Assembly: GCA_016987375.1 (NCBI GenBank)
Contig: PJRA01000263.1
Coordinates: 2,950,074 to 3,014,073, forward strand
Length of the DNA stretch: 64,000 bases
Direction: 5' to 3'
From: Brachionus koreanus
Lineage: Eukaryota > Rotifera > Eurotatoria > Ploima > Brachionidae
Positions 20,928 through 33,625 of this stretch are shown here, in pieces. Position 1 is the first letter of the stretch; each line of letters starts with the position of its first letter. A model generated the notes under the pieces. The model ran no database searches. It had not been told where the DNA came from and saw only the letters and a program-made list of their open reading frames with translations. The translations under genes were made by a program, and so were the position numbers.

Positions 20928-22567
20928 GTTTTTTTTCCAAAATAAAACCAGATCAGAAAACAACATCAATCTTATTCTGAATTACTTTTTCTTAATTTTT
21001 TTGGTGAAAAAAAATATGCTTTTACGAAAAAAAAATAAATAATACTAAAAAAAAAACTAATTTTTTTATCTTTCTCTCTCCGAATTGTTTTTCCATGACA
21101 TGGATAGATAATTTTAGCCTATTCACAATTTCTAAAATTGAATCCTTCAAAACGAAATCTAATGATTGATCCAAAATTTAATCTAAAATTAAATGTTTAA
21201 TCTTTAAAATAAAAATATTTTATCTTAATGCTAAACAAAGATAAATCAATATTGAATACAATTTTGAGATAATTTTCGCTTTGTCTTTTTTAGCGTTATC
21301 TCAATTTTATTATCATAATAGTCATCATGGTTTACTTTTATCTATAGTTGAATTGGTATAAATCTGAAGCAAATTTTAATAATTTAAGTCAGTTTTCAAT
21401 GACAACTAATGGGCAAAATATTCAGTATTACACATTTTTTCAATCTTATGCAATCAAACTAATTAAGCATTCGGCATTTTTCAAAATTTAAATCAAACAA
21501 TATTTTAGTATCAAAACCAAGATATATGAGATATTGAAGAGATTTTTTTTAAATTTAAAATAGTTGGTTTGTGTTAAATGAGAACACAAACTTTAGCTTT
21601 AAATTGGTAACCTTATCATTTTGATGATAATAGCTTGTCAAAGATTAAAAGTTGTATAACCTCGTAATTCGATAATTTTTATCATGATTGTTTGATTAGG
21701 TCTGTGAATGAACATAGTTTCATTTAAAATGAAATCATTTAAAATGCTACTAACAAGATGACTATGAACTCGCATAGAACAAAGTGTAATTCAGTATCTA
21801 AAATTCAAGGCCACTTTTAAAAAGATACCCTAATCTTGAATAAAAATTAAAAAAAATTTAATTATCTATCAGAAGATTTCTTATCGTAAATGATAATTCG
21901 GTAATAATTCATAATTTCATAGATAGGCTAATGTTGTTAAATTTAAATTATTAGATTCTTTTTTTTTTTGAAAAATAGAATATCTGTTGTTAATTTTTAG
22001 TTTAAATCAGGGCATGAAATTTGAGGTATTTTTACAATTTAATTTGATTGTGATAAATAAGATAGGATTGGCTTGGAATTCATTTCATTTCATTTTAAAA
22101 GTAGAAAATGATAAGATTTTGATTTTTCTACTTTAACCTTTATCATTTTGTGGTTTTTGTCAGATTACTTAACAATTTATAGCTTTAAAATTCTATCAAA
22201 TTTAATTAACCCGAGCATAGTTTTTAATTTTCTAAACAAGAGTATTTAAGGCGATGAAAATTTGACTAAAATTTTTACCTTGAAACTCTAATAGAATTCG
22301 GATTGATGCATGGTTTTGGTATTTAAATCAAAGTAGAACTAGGCTCTAAAGTTTTTTTAGCTAATTTTTTGCGATTATATTTTCTTGAGAATTTTGTCAA
22401 ATAAAATTTTTCAAAAACATCTCTTATCATGTTTTCATAAGCTTTTGATTATCACTTACTTTGATATATTTGAGAAATAAATATACGCTTATTCTTAAAG
22501 AGTATAAAAAGCAACTTATTTTGGTGGCTCTTTCAAGCAGATTGTTTTATTTTTAGAATAAATTAGA
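20928..22567. other. Intergenic, no gene seen
   Basis: About 1.6 kb of AT-rich DNA between L35 and P5C synthase. Apart from the L35 poly(A) signal and a TATA-like 'tataaaa' at 22503-22509, about 60 bp before the P5CS start, no gene, RNA or repeat was recognised. Confidence 0.4.
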
Positions 22568-25289
22568 ATGAATAGAATAATTTTGAAAAAAGCTACAGGA
22601 GGTTACATGAGCCTTCATAGGAAATTTTCATTTTCAAGTAACAAATTTTTCTTTCTGAAAAAAAATCAATCAAGTTTTGAATTAAAATTTTTCTAAGATT
22701 CATTGCTCAAGTCCTACAATAGCCGAAAAGAACTAAGAGAGGCAAAAAAAATTGTTGTCAAACTGGGCAGTGCTGTGATAACTAGAGAAGATCAATCAGG
22801 AATAGCTTTGGGAAGACTAGCTTCCATTGTTGAACAGGTCAGCTTTTGTTCATATTCATTATTAAATAGAATCATTAAATGAAATTTGTTAAGGTGTCTG
22901 AATTGCAAAACTCTGGTAAACAAGTGCTTATGGTAACAAGTGGTGCTGTTGCTTTGGGCCGACAAAAAGTGAGTAAAGAATTGATTTATAAATCGTTAAA
23001 AGAAACAAATGGAAATTTTTGTCAAAATATAGAAAAAGTATTTAAATTGTAGTCAATTAGTTTTAAATTTAAGTTTTAATTTTAGTCTGCATTGGATAAA
23101 AAAGCATGTGCTGCGACCGGTCAAAATGGATTGATGTCTTTATACTCATCTCTTTTTTCTCAATACGGCATTGAAACAGCTCAAGTATTTGTTTTTACAT
23201 TTTCTAAAAAAAATAAAATCATAGAATATATTTTTATTTTTAAAAATTTTTGAAGGTATTGGTGACTAAAGCCGATTTTCAAAGCGAACACACTCTGAAG
23301 CATCTTCAATCGACTTTAAACTACCTCATGGAAGCTAAGATTGTTCCAATATTGAATACAAACGACGCCATTGGATACCCCCCAGAGTTGACACAGGATA
23401 TTGATGGTTCTCTCAATATAAATGACAATGACAGCTTATCTGCACATTTGGCCACAATGGTTAAATCCGACCTTTTATTGCTTATGTCAGATGTAAATGG
23501 AGTTTACAATTGTCCACCTGATTATCCCGGATCAAGACTAATGGAAACATTGTGCCCGGCTGAGGATAGAAGTTTACTGAATTTTGGCGAAAAATCCAAC
23601 GTTGGAACTGGAGGAATGGAATCAAAGATAACAGCCGCTGAATATGCTCTGAAAAATGATTGCTCAGTGATTATTTGCAATGGAAAGCAGCAAAATGCTA
23701 TTGTAGATTGTATAAATGGTAAAAAAGTTGGAACATTTTTCACCAATGAGCCAATTCCATCAATAGTCAGCGTGGAAAATTTGGCACTTAGTGCTAGAAA
23801 CGGTGGCAGAATATTACAGACTTTACCTGCCGACAAAAGAAGCACAATAATAAGAGACTATTCTCAATTGTTGTTGGCAAATTCAAGACAAATTTACGAA
23901 GCTAATATGCTCGATATTGAATTGGCCAAAAAAAATAGTAATTATTTCTTGCTATCTATGTCTGCTTAAAAGCAAATTAAATTTTTTTTATCATTAGACT
24001 TGAGCCAAGTATTGCAATCACGTCTTTTGTTAAACGAGAAAAAATTAATCACTCTTGCTGATGGCATGCAACAAATTGCAGCGAATACTAACATCTTGGG
24101 TAAAGTTCTCAAGAGTGTTCAGTTAGCTGATGAGTTAATTCTAAAGCAAGTAACAGTACCTATCGGAGTCTTGCTTGTCATTTTTGAATCGAGACCAGAT
24201 AGTCTACCTCAGGTAAAGAATTAAAAAATTTTCTTGGAAATTTTTTATTAAAATTTTGCAATTTAGATATGTTCACTAAGCATTGCATCAGGAAATGGAC
24301 TGCTTCTAAAAGGAGGATCCGAGGCCTTAAACACCAACCGGGTCTTACATCAATTGGTTCAAGATGCTTTAGAGCAGTATGTACCTCGTGAAACAATATC
24401 ACTTTTGAATACCAGAGAAGAAATCAATGATTTGCTTCAATTAGACTCTAAATATATTGATTTAATCATTCCAAGAGGCTCAAATGAATTAGTTCAGAAT
24501 ATTCAAAAAAATAGCAAGTCTATTCCTGTTTTGGGACATGCTGAGGGAATATGCCATGTTTTTGTGGACAAAGATTGCGATCCTGAGACTGCCCTTAAAG
24601 TTGGTAAGTAATCGAAACTCAAATTTAAATTAAAAAAAGTAGATTGAATTATTAAAACTAAATTTTAACAGTTAAAGATGCAAAATGTGATTATCCTTCA
24701 GCTTGTAATGCAATGGAAACTTTACTAATTCATAGAGATTTAGTCAATACCCAATTGTTCCAGTCAATAGTTGATTTATTTAAAATGGAAAATGTAAAAC
24801 TTTATGCTGGACCAAATCTTCAAAAGTACACTACTGAGTTGCCACCAGCTAAAAAACTAAACCATGAGTATTCAGACTTGGAGCTTACAATTGAAGTGGC
24901 TGATGATGTTCATTCAGCAGTCGAGCATATTAACAGATTTGGTAGTAATCATACTGAAAGTGTAATCACTAGAAATGGTAACTCAATAGGATAAATAGGA
25001 AAATTTTTGAATTAATTAACAATGTTTTTATTTAGACCAAGTGGCAGAATATTTTTTGAAGCATGTTGATAGTGCATGTGTATTTTTGAATACGAGCACT
25101 AGAATGGCTGATGGCTATAGATTCGGTCTTGGAGCGGAAGTTGGCATTAGCACAGGAAGACTACATGCACGAGGTCCAGTTGGAGTCGAAGGTCTCTTAA
25201 CAACAAAATGGCTAATTAACGGAAATGCCCATACAGCCAGTGACTTTTCTACAGGAAAAAAGAAGTTTTTACACAAAATTCTAAATTAA
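22568..25289 (+). CDS. ALDH18A1: Delta-1-pyrroline-5-carboxylate synthase (bifunctional)
   Basis: Nine exons (22568-22637, 22698-22837, 22894-22968, 23086-23184, 23256-23937, 23998-24212, 24267-24603, 24672-24977, 25036-25289) give about 725 residues, in phase throughout. The enzyme makes P5C from glutamate using ATP and NADPH, for proline, ornithine and arginine synthesis. The N-terminal glutamate 5-kinase domain (about 36-300) starts [16 protein letters not shown] and has VTSGAVALG and [11 protein letters not shown]. The C-terminal gamma-glutamyl phosphate reductase domain has [28 protein letters not shown] and [12 protein letters not shown], whose Cys551 is the catalytic nucleophile position. 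The first 25 residues ([20 protein letters not shown]...) suit a mitochondrial targeting peptide. The kinase domain lacks about 30 residues that vertebrate enzymes have between VALG and the ACAAxGQ block. Confidence 0.95.
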
Positions 25290-26901
25290 AAATCAACATT
25301 ATCTTTAACCCAGGAAAAATTTTTAGATAATTGTATAAGCATCTTTTAGTATTTTTTTTTAAATTTAATTAGTAGTTATCAAAATTATTTTTTCGTAATA
25401 AAATTTTGATAATCAAAAAATTTTTTTTATTTAAAAGAGTGGATTATTTTAATTTATTTAGATTAATGTAGAAATATAGTAGAAAATATTTTAAATTATG
25501 GCAAGTGAGATTGTGCTCGATATTATATCATTTTATATTTACGTGATAAAAATGGAGTTTCAAGTCCATTAAATTATAACTGAGATAAAATAGTTAGGAG
25601 AAATAAAGCTTTTCACTCTAAATTTCTAGTCTTGATAAAATAAAAAAAGAATATCTTATTCATTGTTCGATATAATGTAAAAATAGCAAATGTTCTAGAT
25701 TTTATGAATATTTATGTATTTATCTAAAAAATAGTGTTTTAATTAATAAAAATATTTTTTATTTTATTCATTAAAATTTTGTACATTCCAATATGTAAAT
25801 AATCAATTTTCACCATTTACTGATTAAAAGATAGAAAAAAAATTATTTGTTTTTTTAACTTATTTGATTTTTAATTAAAAAATAAAAATGTTTAAAACTG
25901 CTTAAATAATTTAGCTTTTCTAAAAAAAAAAAACGATCTTTAGTATCAATAATTGAACATTTGAAGCCATATATGAATGAATATGCACAGAATATAAAAT
26001 ATCAGTAAGAAAATTGCCGGATTTATAAGAAAGAAGAAATTCCTTATGCTGTAAGTATTAATTTTTTTTATGCGGAAAAAAATTATATTATCATGCTAAA
26101 AAGGTGCTTTGTTATGCGTCAAAGGACTTTTCCCAAGAAAAAAGTGTCATTTTGTTAAATCATTTCAAAAAGAAATTTGCTTTTTATTAATAAAAAATTT
26201 TGAAGGAAAGCTTTAACAGGTTCAGGAATATTCCTCAATAATTAGCTAAAAACAAAAAAATTTGCCAATACCTCTAATTTGACAAAAATTTGAATACAAA
26301 AATTAAAAGAAAAAATGGAAGCAATAATATTTAAATTAAAATATAAATAAACCTTATTTGTAAAATATTTAATAGCTTTATTTTGAAAATAATTTTTGAG
26401 CATGATCATTTCAATTTGTTCTTAAACTTGAATTTGCATTTTTTTACACAATAAATGGCTTAAGATCTCGAAAAAGTCTCTATTAAATTTGATTGAATCT
26501 AAGGTAACAACACAACAATTTATTTATTTAATCACAAAAATTGTTTTTTAAGTAAATTTACCAAATTTTACATAAAATTTGCAAATGAATATATGGTTAT
26601 ACTTTTTTAAAATAAATTATTTTTATTTTTTATATATTTATTTATTAATAAGTTTTTAGATTGATTAAAAAATAAAATTTACGCCCATTATTTTCTTAAG
26701 CACAACTAAACCAAATAACCAAAAAAAAATTATGAATTAATTCGAAAAAATTATGATTGATTAACAAAAAATTAATTTGACTTTTTTATTTTTTATAAAC
26801 CAAATGAAATGTTTATATTAAATATTTTTTATTTTGTCATTGCCAATAGATACATTTAATAACAAAATTCGAAGTGTGGAAAAAAAAGCATATTGATAGT
26901 T
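25290..26901. other. Intergenic, no gene seen
   Basis: AT-rich DNA with many short homopolymers; nothing recognisable on either strand. Confidence 0.4.
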
Positions 26902-27466
26902 ATTAGGCTATCTCTTAAATCCGGACTGTCTGACATGTCTCCTAAAATACGGACACGGACATGACATTTCTAAAATATAAAATACAGACTAAGAAAAAAA
27001 AATTAGGTTATTCAAAAAATTTGAAATTCATAAATTTATTGCATCGATTTTTGAAAACAAAAATTCAATTCTAATTCAAAAATTTTTATTGATTATTTTA
27101 AAGTTGATTCAAATGATTTGATATGTAAACCTGAAGATTTGGCTAATGGTGTTGTTAATATTGACAATTCTGTTTATCAGAATTGTTTTTCAGAATATGC
27201 ATATATGAGTTTAAAAAGTGTTATTGACACTGAAAAACAAATTTTGACCCCTAAAAGGGAAAGAAAATTTAAATTAAAAAATTAATTGTATTCAATTTAA
27301 AACTATTTTATTATTGTTTGTTTTTATTTCAATAAATTCAAATTGATTTTTTTCTAAAACTATCATTTTTAGCTTAATGTTAAGTAAGCTTTATAGTCTA
27401 AAAGGGTTCGTGTCCGTATTATAGAGGACATCTCAGTCGAGTTTCCGATTTTAGGGATAGCCTAAT
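26902..27466. mobile_element. TIR element of about 565 bp with an internal ORF
   Basis: Left end 'attaggctatctcttaaatc' and the reverse complement of the right end 'attaggctatccctaaaatc' match, and both continue to 'atacggacacg' about 50 bp inside, so the terminal inverted repeats are around 60 bp. The centre (27055-27285) is open for 76 codons without an obvious start: it includes YFKVDSNDLICKPEDLANGV, FSEYAYMSLKSVIDTEKQ and a basic end KRERKFKLKN. The composition is protein-like; it could be the last exon of a transposase. The superfamily is not clear. Confidence 0.72.
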
Positions 27467-28029
27467 TTTTATTTAGGGACAATTACTATTTTGTATAAAT
27501 CACGATCACCATTATTATCAAAAGAGAGCTATCCACATTCCTAACAACTCAGAGATTTTCTATAATTATTTTAATAATATTTGAGCTTATGCTCAGGAAA
27601 AAAAAAACAAATTTTTTTGTTCAAAAACATAAAAATATGATCCACATTAGTAAAGGATAATTGAGAGGATTTTTATCTGACATTTTTGCTCATCTGTTAT
27701 TTTTTCATAAGTCCAGATTTGATTGAGAATAACAAATTTAGTAAAATCTATTTAGTAATGAGTCTCACGATAGAATTAAAATTATTTAAATTTAAAACAA
27801 AAAAAAAATTTCACTAAAATATTTATTGAAAAAAAATTTTGATTTTTTAGTTTTTTTTTCGTTAAGTTTTATGACCTTAATTGTTTTTGGTTGCTTTAAA
27901 AATTAAAAAAATAAAAATAAAACAATGAAGAAAAACTTTAGAAAAATAATTAAAACAAAACGAAATGTTTTTCATTTCGAGGTCCAACCGGTTATAGAAA
28001 ACAACAATCGGCTGATTAATTCAATCAAT
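27467..28029. other. Intergenic, probable 3' region of eIF4B
   Basis: AT-rich. The 50-80 bp before 28030 are less AT-rich ('ttcgaggtccaaccggttat') and are probably 3' UTR of the minus-strand eIF4B gene. Nothing else seen. Confidence 0.35.
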
Positions 28030-29993
28030 TTACTCTTCCTGTTCATTGTTTGAATCCTCGAATATTTCCTCGGCATCTTCAACATCAATAGCCAAATTTG
28101 AAAATTTGTTATTGAAATCGATATTAGCTCCTTTATTCAGTGTAGACTCTGAGTTAACTAAATCAGCTTTAGGTTTCATTGGTCTGTTTTCCGTTTGTCT
28201 CTCGCCCCTCAAATTTTTATTCCTAAAAACAAAAAATTTAAAAGTTCTTTAATTTTTCAAAACCTATTTGAAAAAAAATTACATAGGTTTAACTCGGTCC
28301 GTATTTCGTTTATCTTTATTATCCCTATTGTAGTTGTCCCTAGACGCTCTGTCTTTATTATAGTATTCGGTTCGTTTTTGAGGAAATGACCGGCGTTGAT
28401 CATCACTAGGCTGTCTAGCGCCTCTCTGAAAGCTAACAGGTTCTGAATTGTCTTTGGTAAACAATTGGGCTGCTGATGACTTCGTCTTCCACGGATTTTC
28501 TTTATGTAATTCACTTTCAGAATTTTTTTGGTATCTAGGCTGGGGCGAAGCATTAGGTCCGGGACGATTTTTAATGCTATTATTATTGTTGTCATTTTTA
28601 TGAATTTTTGGCTTACCTCCAGCAACATGGACTTAAAAATTTTATTTAAAATATTTTTCTTCAATTTATTTTGTTCATAAACTTACAATCACCTTCTTGA
28701 GTTGCGGACTCTTCCCTTAAATCATCATAAAAAATTACATAATTAAATAATTAACTTTTTATTACTCTTGGGTATCTTCTTTTTCTCTTCTTTCTTTTTC
28801 AAGTCGCTCAGCTTCTAGCTTATCTCTTTTTAATTTTTCCTCTATTTCTCTTTCACGTGCAGCCGTATTTACCGGTTTGGCCGAACCGAAAATAGATGAA
28901 CTTTGTTCGCTTGCTTCTTCTTTGTTTTCAGAAGTAGCTTTAGTCCTTGGCGCTAGATTCAGCTTGGGTCGTTCAGTCATAGATACTGTAGGTGTTGATG
29001 TGGCCGAAGAAGTAGATTGCGTTTCGGCTTCGGTATTTTCGAAACGATGCGATTTATAGCCGGAATGCTGTCTTCGCTGATAGCCTTGATTATAATGTTC
29101 TCTTTGGTGCTCTCTTTGGTGTTCTCTTTGATGATAGCCTTGTTGGTATCCGCCTCTTCTTTGCTGTCCATAGCTGCGTCTTTGTTGGTCGCCGTACGAG
29201 CGAGAAGGTGGCGTGTCCTCTTCGGTATGGTGTCGACGCCAATCGGCTTCATCACTACGCAAATCGTGTTCTCTGTGTCTTTGCTGTTTGTGGTTACTTT
29301 CCAACTGAATTCGCATCGGCCTATTCAGCAGTGCGACTCCGTTTTTTTTCAAAGCTGAGATAAGTGATTCTCTATCAATAAAATCTAAGAATCCGTAGCC
29401 TCTGAGAGCGCCACGATCGTCTGTGGACACCCTGAAATTCAGAATTCCAGGTAGTATGCTGCGAACTTTTTCCTCGTTTGCTTCAAAGCTTATGTTGCTT
29501 ATGTGGGCGGTGAACGGAGCCTTGTTTGGAACTTGACTCAAGTCAATGTCCGGTTCGGCATATGCTTTTGTCGTTGTGGGAAGCTGAGATCTGTCAAAAT
29601 TGAAGTCAACTGGTTTTACTTTGATTTCTTAATGTTTAAATTAATTTAACAGAGTTAATATTTTAAATTTATTTGACTAATTTTTGAATTAAAAATTTTC
29701 AATTTAAATTATTTTTATTTTAATTAATTTGTCAACACTCGTTTTAAAAATTATTCAAAAAATAAATTTCCTAAATAAGAAAAAACTAAAATACCTGTGT
29801 CATCCAGCTTTTCCATTTCATCTGCCCAATTAATAGAGGACTGAGCTGGCGCCTCGTTGACTATTCGAGTTTTCTGATGAAACTCTTGCAAACTCATGAC
29901 CTTTTGATTTTTCTTTTTGGCTTGCTCTTATGGAAAAAATAATAATTTAGATTGATTATATAAATTTTGCTAATCATTAAACTCACTCGACAT
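28030..29993 (-). CDS. EIF4B: Eukaryotic translation initiation factor 4B
   Basis: Six minus-strand exons (29993-29987, 29926-29795, 29627-28766, 28715-28687, 28631-28283, 28222-28030) join in phase to about 523 residues. eIF4B stimulates the eIF4A helicase and mRNA binding to the 40S subunit. The N-terminus MSKQAKKKNQKVMSLQEFHQ with SINWADEMEKL matches the conserved eIF4B start. An RRM spans about 84-160 with RNP2 AHISNI and RNP1 RGYGFLDF (122-129). It is followed by an R/Y/Q/H-rich region equivalent to the DRYG domain, including a tandem HQRE repeat. Next comes ERPKLNLAPR and SSIFGSAKPVNTAARERE, hallmarks of eIF4B that eIF4H lacks. The acidic C-terminus (NNKFSNLAIDVEDAEEIFED) also matches. 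Exon 3 reads into a stop three bases past its donor, so retention of that intron would truncate the factor. Confidence 0.93.
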
Positions 29994-30936
29994 CTTTTCC
30001 AAGTAAAAAAGATTTTCAAAAATAAATCTAAACAAAAAAAGTTATTTTTTTTCTTTATTTTACACGAGGTTTTAATTTTATGAAAGTTTATAAGATCTTT
30101 GTTTTTTGTGTTTTGTATCTGGCTATGGACATGCTTGTGTTCATTTTGAATAATTTAATTTAGTCGTTCAATGAGGAAAAAACGGATAATTTAACAAAAA
30201 CAACAATATTGAATGAATACGGTAATACGTGTTTGTTGATGATAACTTTACGCATATTATATTTGTTAGATTTTTTGTTATTAGTGTATACGAGTTTGAG
30301 GAATCAGGGGAAAATATTGTGTGTGATATGTTTTTGATCATTTTTATTAAAAAAGCATAAATGCAGAAATTTGATTTTTTCGTAGTCTAAGATGGATGTC
30401 TCGATTTACTTTATCGTACACGCGCGCTTAATCATTTCACATGCATCGCGAATTTTTATATCACTGAATCTCCATAGCAAATATATAGTGCTTTTTTCAC
30501 AATTGATAAAAACGTGAATATTTTATCATTAAAAAAAATGGGGAATAGACACATTTTTTGTCTCTTGAAAATTCTTTTCAAATTTTTTATTAAAGCCAAA
30601 AAATCAATTTTTATTTATATAGATTAAAAATTAAACATTTTCTAATTAATTGAATTAATTTTACATTAAAGAGGAAATTGCTTTTCAAAATAGGATATAT
30701 TTAAACAAAATGCTTTTAAATTTACATTTAAAATTTGATATAATAGATTATTTTTAGAATTGTAGAATCTAAATAAAGCAGATAAAAAAACGAGCAATCA
30801 TGAATTATTTATGAATTTTGTAGTGATTGAACATTTTGAATTTTTCCACTTAAGTTTTTTTTTTGAAGTCAGAAATCAATATTTTTTATTAAGTGTGAAA
30901 AAGCTCATTTATAATGAAGTATACATTTATATAGTG
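29994..30936. other. Intergenic, upstream of eIF4B
   Basis: Contains the eIF4B 5' flank. The region 30100-30480 is less AT-rich ('cgtacacgcgcgcttaatca' near 30415-30435) and might be regulatory, but no defined motif or ORF was found. Confidence 0.35.
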
Positions 30937-31690
30937 ATTTATTGCAAAGAAAAATTACGTAAATCTGACAACAGATTATGTGCAAAAAATATAGTGAAAG
31001 TTTATGTCTATTTTTGCTTTAATAATAACGCTAGATCCAGCTTCCACTGCATCCATTCCTAGCTTATTCCAGCCATTTACTACACGGTTTGTGAAGAAGT
31101 GGTTATTTCTGATTATTTACACAATTTTTGATTATTTCTCTTTTAATTTTGTATGGATAGCCTCTTGAACTTCTGCTTGAAAAAGTGAGTGGATATTGCC
31201 ATTTGACTTGATCAATATTTTTTTAAACTTTAAACGTTTGAATTAAGTCACTTCTTATGCGTCTTTCGGTTAATTTCGTCAGGTTCAGAGCCTTTAGTCT
31301 ATCTTTGTAGTTTATATCTTTAAAACCGGAGAAAGCACGAGTAGCTCTTGGTTGAACAGTCTCTAGAATTCTTTTATCTTTCTCTAGATATGGGCACCAT
31401 ACCGGAATAGCATACTCTAAGTGAGGCCTAACAAGACTTGTATAAAGTAATTTAATGACCATCTGTGTCCTAAATTTAATACCATGAAGAATTTGACCAA
31501 GTATTCTGTTAGCTTTTGAGGCTACTGAGCAAATTTGAGAATGCCATTTTAAATCATTTTGAATCCAGATTCTTAAGTCTTTCTGAATCCGGGATCTTGA
31601 GACAAGATGAGTTTTTCCATTGGCTAAATAAGTGAATATTGACAAAGGATCCTCAAAATGGTGTTTATCGTTCAATTTTCCTCTAATCTA
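30937..31690 (-). mobile_element. CR1-like LINE, 5'-truncated copy C
   Basis: The minus strand holds the longest copy of this family here: a 150-codon ORF (31675-31223) with HLVSRSRIQKDLRIWIQNDL, KWHSQICSVASKANRILGQI, LYTSLVRPHLEYAIPVWCPY and LTKLTERRIRSDLIQTF. It covers the RT thumb and C-terminus. A frameshift after FKV then leads to the gene-terminal NRVVNGWNKLG segment and the shared 3' UTR ('gcacataatctgttgtcaga'). It closely resembles copy A and is 5'-truncated at about 31690. Confidence 0.88.
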
Positions 31691-32404
31691 TAAAATTAAT
31701 TTTTTATGATATTTCATCTATTGACAATAAGGAGATTAGAATACTTGATTAAAAAAAAAATTTAAAAATTTTTTGACTTTATACAAATCAGTTAATATTG
31801 CTTGGGTTCATAGTCATGTCTTTTTATTACTTTTTAAAACTTTTTATAATTCAATTCATTAAATTATTTGAGTTTTAATACTCTTATTTATTATTTAAAT
31901 TAATTTTTCTGTATTTGAATAATGCACTTTGGCATGCTCATAGTCAATGGGTCTGAATATTTTAATATTTCTTGTTCATTTAGTAAGTATAAGTACAATT
32001 AGTTTTAGTATTCATAGATACACAATTGTGTTAAGTTTATTGTTAAAAATAAATATAAATTTATTTTTACATTAAAAAATTTAGATTAGTCTCATATCAA
32101 ATTTTATAAGTGATATTAGCTTAAATATCAATAATTTTTTTAACTAAACTTTCTTTTTTAACAAAAATCCCGTTTAATTTTAAATTTTTTTTTTTTCTGA
32201 TTATTCTAATAAGTGATTGATTGTTCGAATAAAACTGTAGATAATCATCAATTTTTAACACTTAAAAAACTAGCTGGTTTATTTTAGCTTTGTATTTTAA
32301 AAAATCAGAATGAGAATTTTATTTGGATTAGTCAAAAAATTTTGGGTATTTTTTTTGAATTTTTAAATTTATCAATGAAAAAACAATAGTTAGCTAATCA
32401 TCAA
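31691..32404. other. Intergenic, no gene seen
   Basis: AT-rich sequence between the LINE copy and the mariner remnant; no supported feature. Confidence 0.35.
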
Positions 32405-33625
32405 AATTTTTAGTAATCTATCAAAGAGGAGTTCGATTCCTCTCTTGTACTATTCACGATTTTTGGAGCCAATAAACTGATAAAACCCTTCTTTAACTAG
32501 GTATTGGTTAGTAAAATGCCGTCCTTTAAGAAAAAAAGACATTGAGAGAAAAAATGATGATCAAAAGGAGAAATATCTGCGGCATTGTGAATTTTTGAAC
32601 AAAAAACAAAAACAAAAATTTAAATTTGAAATAACTTTTGACTTTAAAACTTGATCTGAAAATTGTATCAGCTGATACATAGTTGGTATCACACAAAATC
32701 AAAGTGGGAAAAAATTCTGTAATTCAATTTTTTAAATTTCTCAATACATTTAGTTTTTTTCAGATTTGCAGAGATTTTGCACAGACTAAATTTTGGAGGT
32801 ACATATTATGTATTAACAGAAAAAGTTTTAAAATCAAAATAAAAAAGTTATTTCAAATTTAACTTTTTGTTTTTGTTTTTTGTTCGAAAATTCACACTGC
32901 CAATATATGCAAATATTGTGGATAAGGAATAAGTTCGATCCCTTCCAGCTCTTCTGTTTTTGCCATTGTTATAATAGCTGTAAGAGGTCTAGTGTTATCT
33001 TTAGTAAACAAACCTAACTTTTGGTTTACCAAAGATGAGTATTTTTTTCTTTAAGAGAAGCATCCATTTGTTCCAATTTTTCAGAATAAAGTTCTGCATT
33101 TATAGCACAACCGCCTGGAACCAGCTTAAAGTGTATTACCAAACACCATCAAAATTCCACCAAACACACAACATCAGCTTTTGATTAAAGTGTCCTCTTT
33201 TCACGACTCGCTGAGATGGGTCCACTCATTGATTTATGCTATTATAATCTCCAAAATATATCCACTTCCCATCACAAGTAATGATCAGTCTGAAAAATCA
33301 TTCATCTAGAGGATTTTTTAATTATTTGAATATCAAAATATGTCAAATCATGAGGAATAACTCGGAAACGTCTGTTAGCTTTTTTAATCAAATTAAAATG
33401 ACGAGACATCGTCGATTGTGATATGTAAAGATACATTGTTAGTTGGGGAGTAGTTAGCTTTGGATTGCTTTCGTATCACCACTATTAAATTTTTTAAACC
33501 AATCTTGTACCCTTCTTACTTTAAGCTCATTTTCACCTTCAACTAGGCATATTTCACGAGTTACTGCTGTTACTGGTTAGTTTTTTTTCCTTTAATAATT
33601 TTCCGAATTTTTCATAATTAAATAA
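32405..33625 (-). pseudogene. Mariner transposase pseudogene (Tc1/mariner superfamily)
   Basis: On the minus strand, in several frames, the landmarks of a mariner transposase occur in order. The N-terminal helix-turn-helix region has REICLVEGENELKVRRVQDW followed by FKKFNSGDT; next come NRRFRVIPHDLT and IITCDGKWIYFGDY (the DEKW motif, with the first catalytic Asp region altered). They are followed by RGHFNQKLMLCVWWNFDGV, INAELYSEKLEQMD and DNTRPLTA (the HDNARPH motif). The C-terminus has SPFDHHFF, FLKGRHFTNQYLVKEGF and YKRGIELLFDRL. Stops and frameshifts are frequent, so it is dead. The ORF is split at the 'PPYSPDL' position by the MITE at 32581-32901. Confidence 0.85.
32581..32901. mobile_element. 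321-bp MITE with long TIRs nested in mariner
   Basis: Left end 'ggcattgtgaatttttgaac' and the reverse complement of the right end 'ggcagtgtgaattttcgaac' begin terminal inverted repeats of about 70 bp that share 'aaaaaacaaaaacaaaaa' and 'ttaaatttgaaataactttt'. The flanks 'aatatctgc' (32572-32580) and 'aatatatgc' (32902-32910) match at 8 of 9 positions, a probable 9-bp target site duplication. Removing the element restores continuity of the mariner reading. Long TIRs plus a 9-bp duplication point to a Mutator-like element. No coding capacity. Confidence 0.82.

Noticed and set aside
29017..29358. 113-codon plus-strand ORF rich in Leu, Ser and Ala
   Set aside because: It is antisense to the eIF4B RRM/repeat exon and its composition is a shadow of that gene.
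31223..31675. 150-codon ORF as a possible host gene
   Set aside because: Its sequence is the RT tail of the CR1-like LINE (copy C).
32424..32450. tRNA T-arm-like sequence 'gaggagttcgattcctc'
   Set aside because: No acceptor, D or anticodon arms fit upstream; on the other strand it encodes the YKRGIELLFDRL end of the mariner transposase, which explains it.
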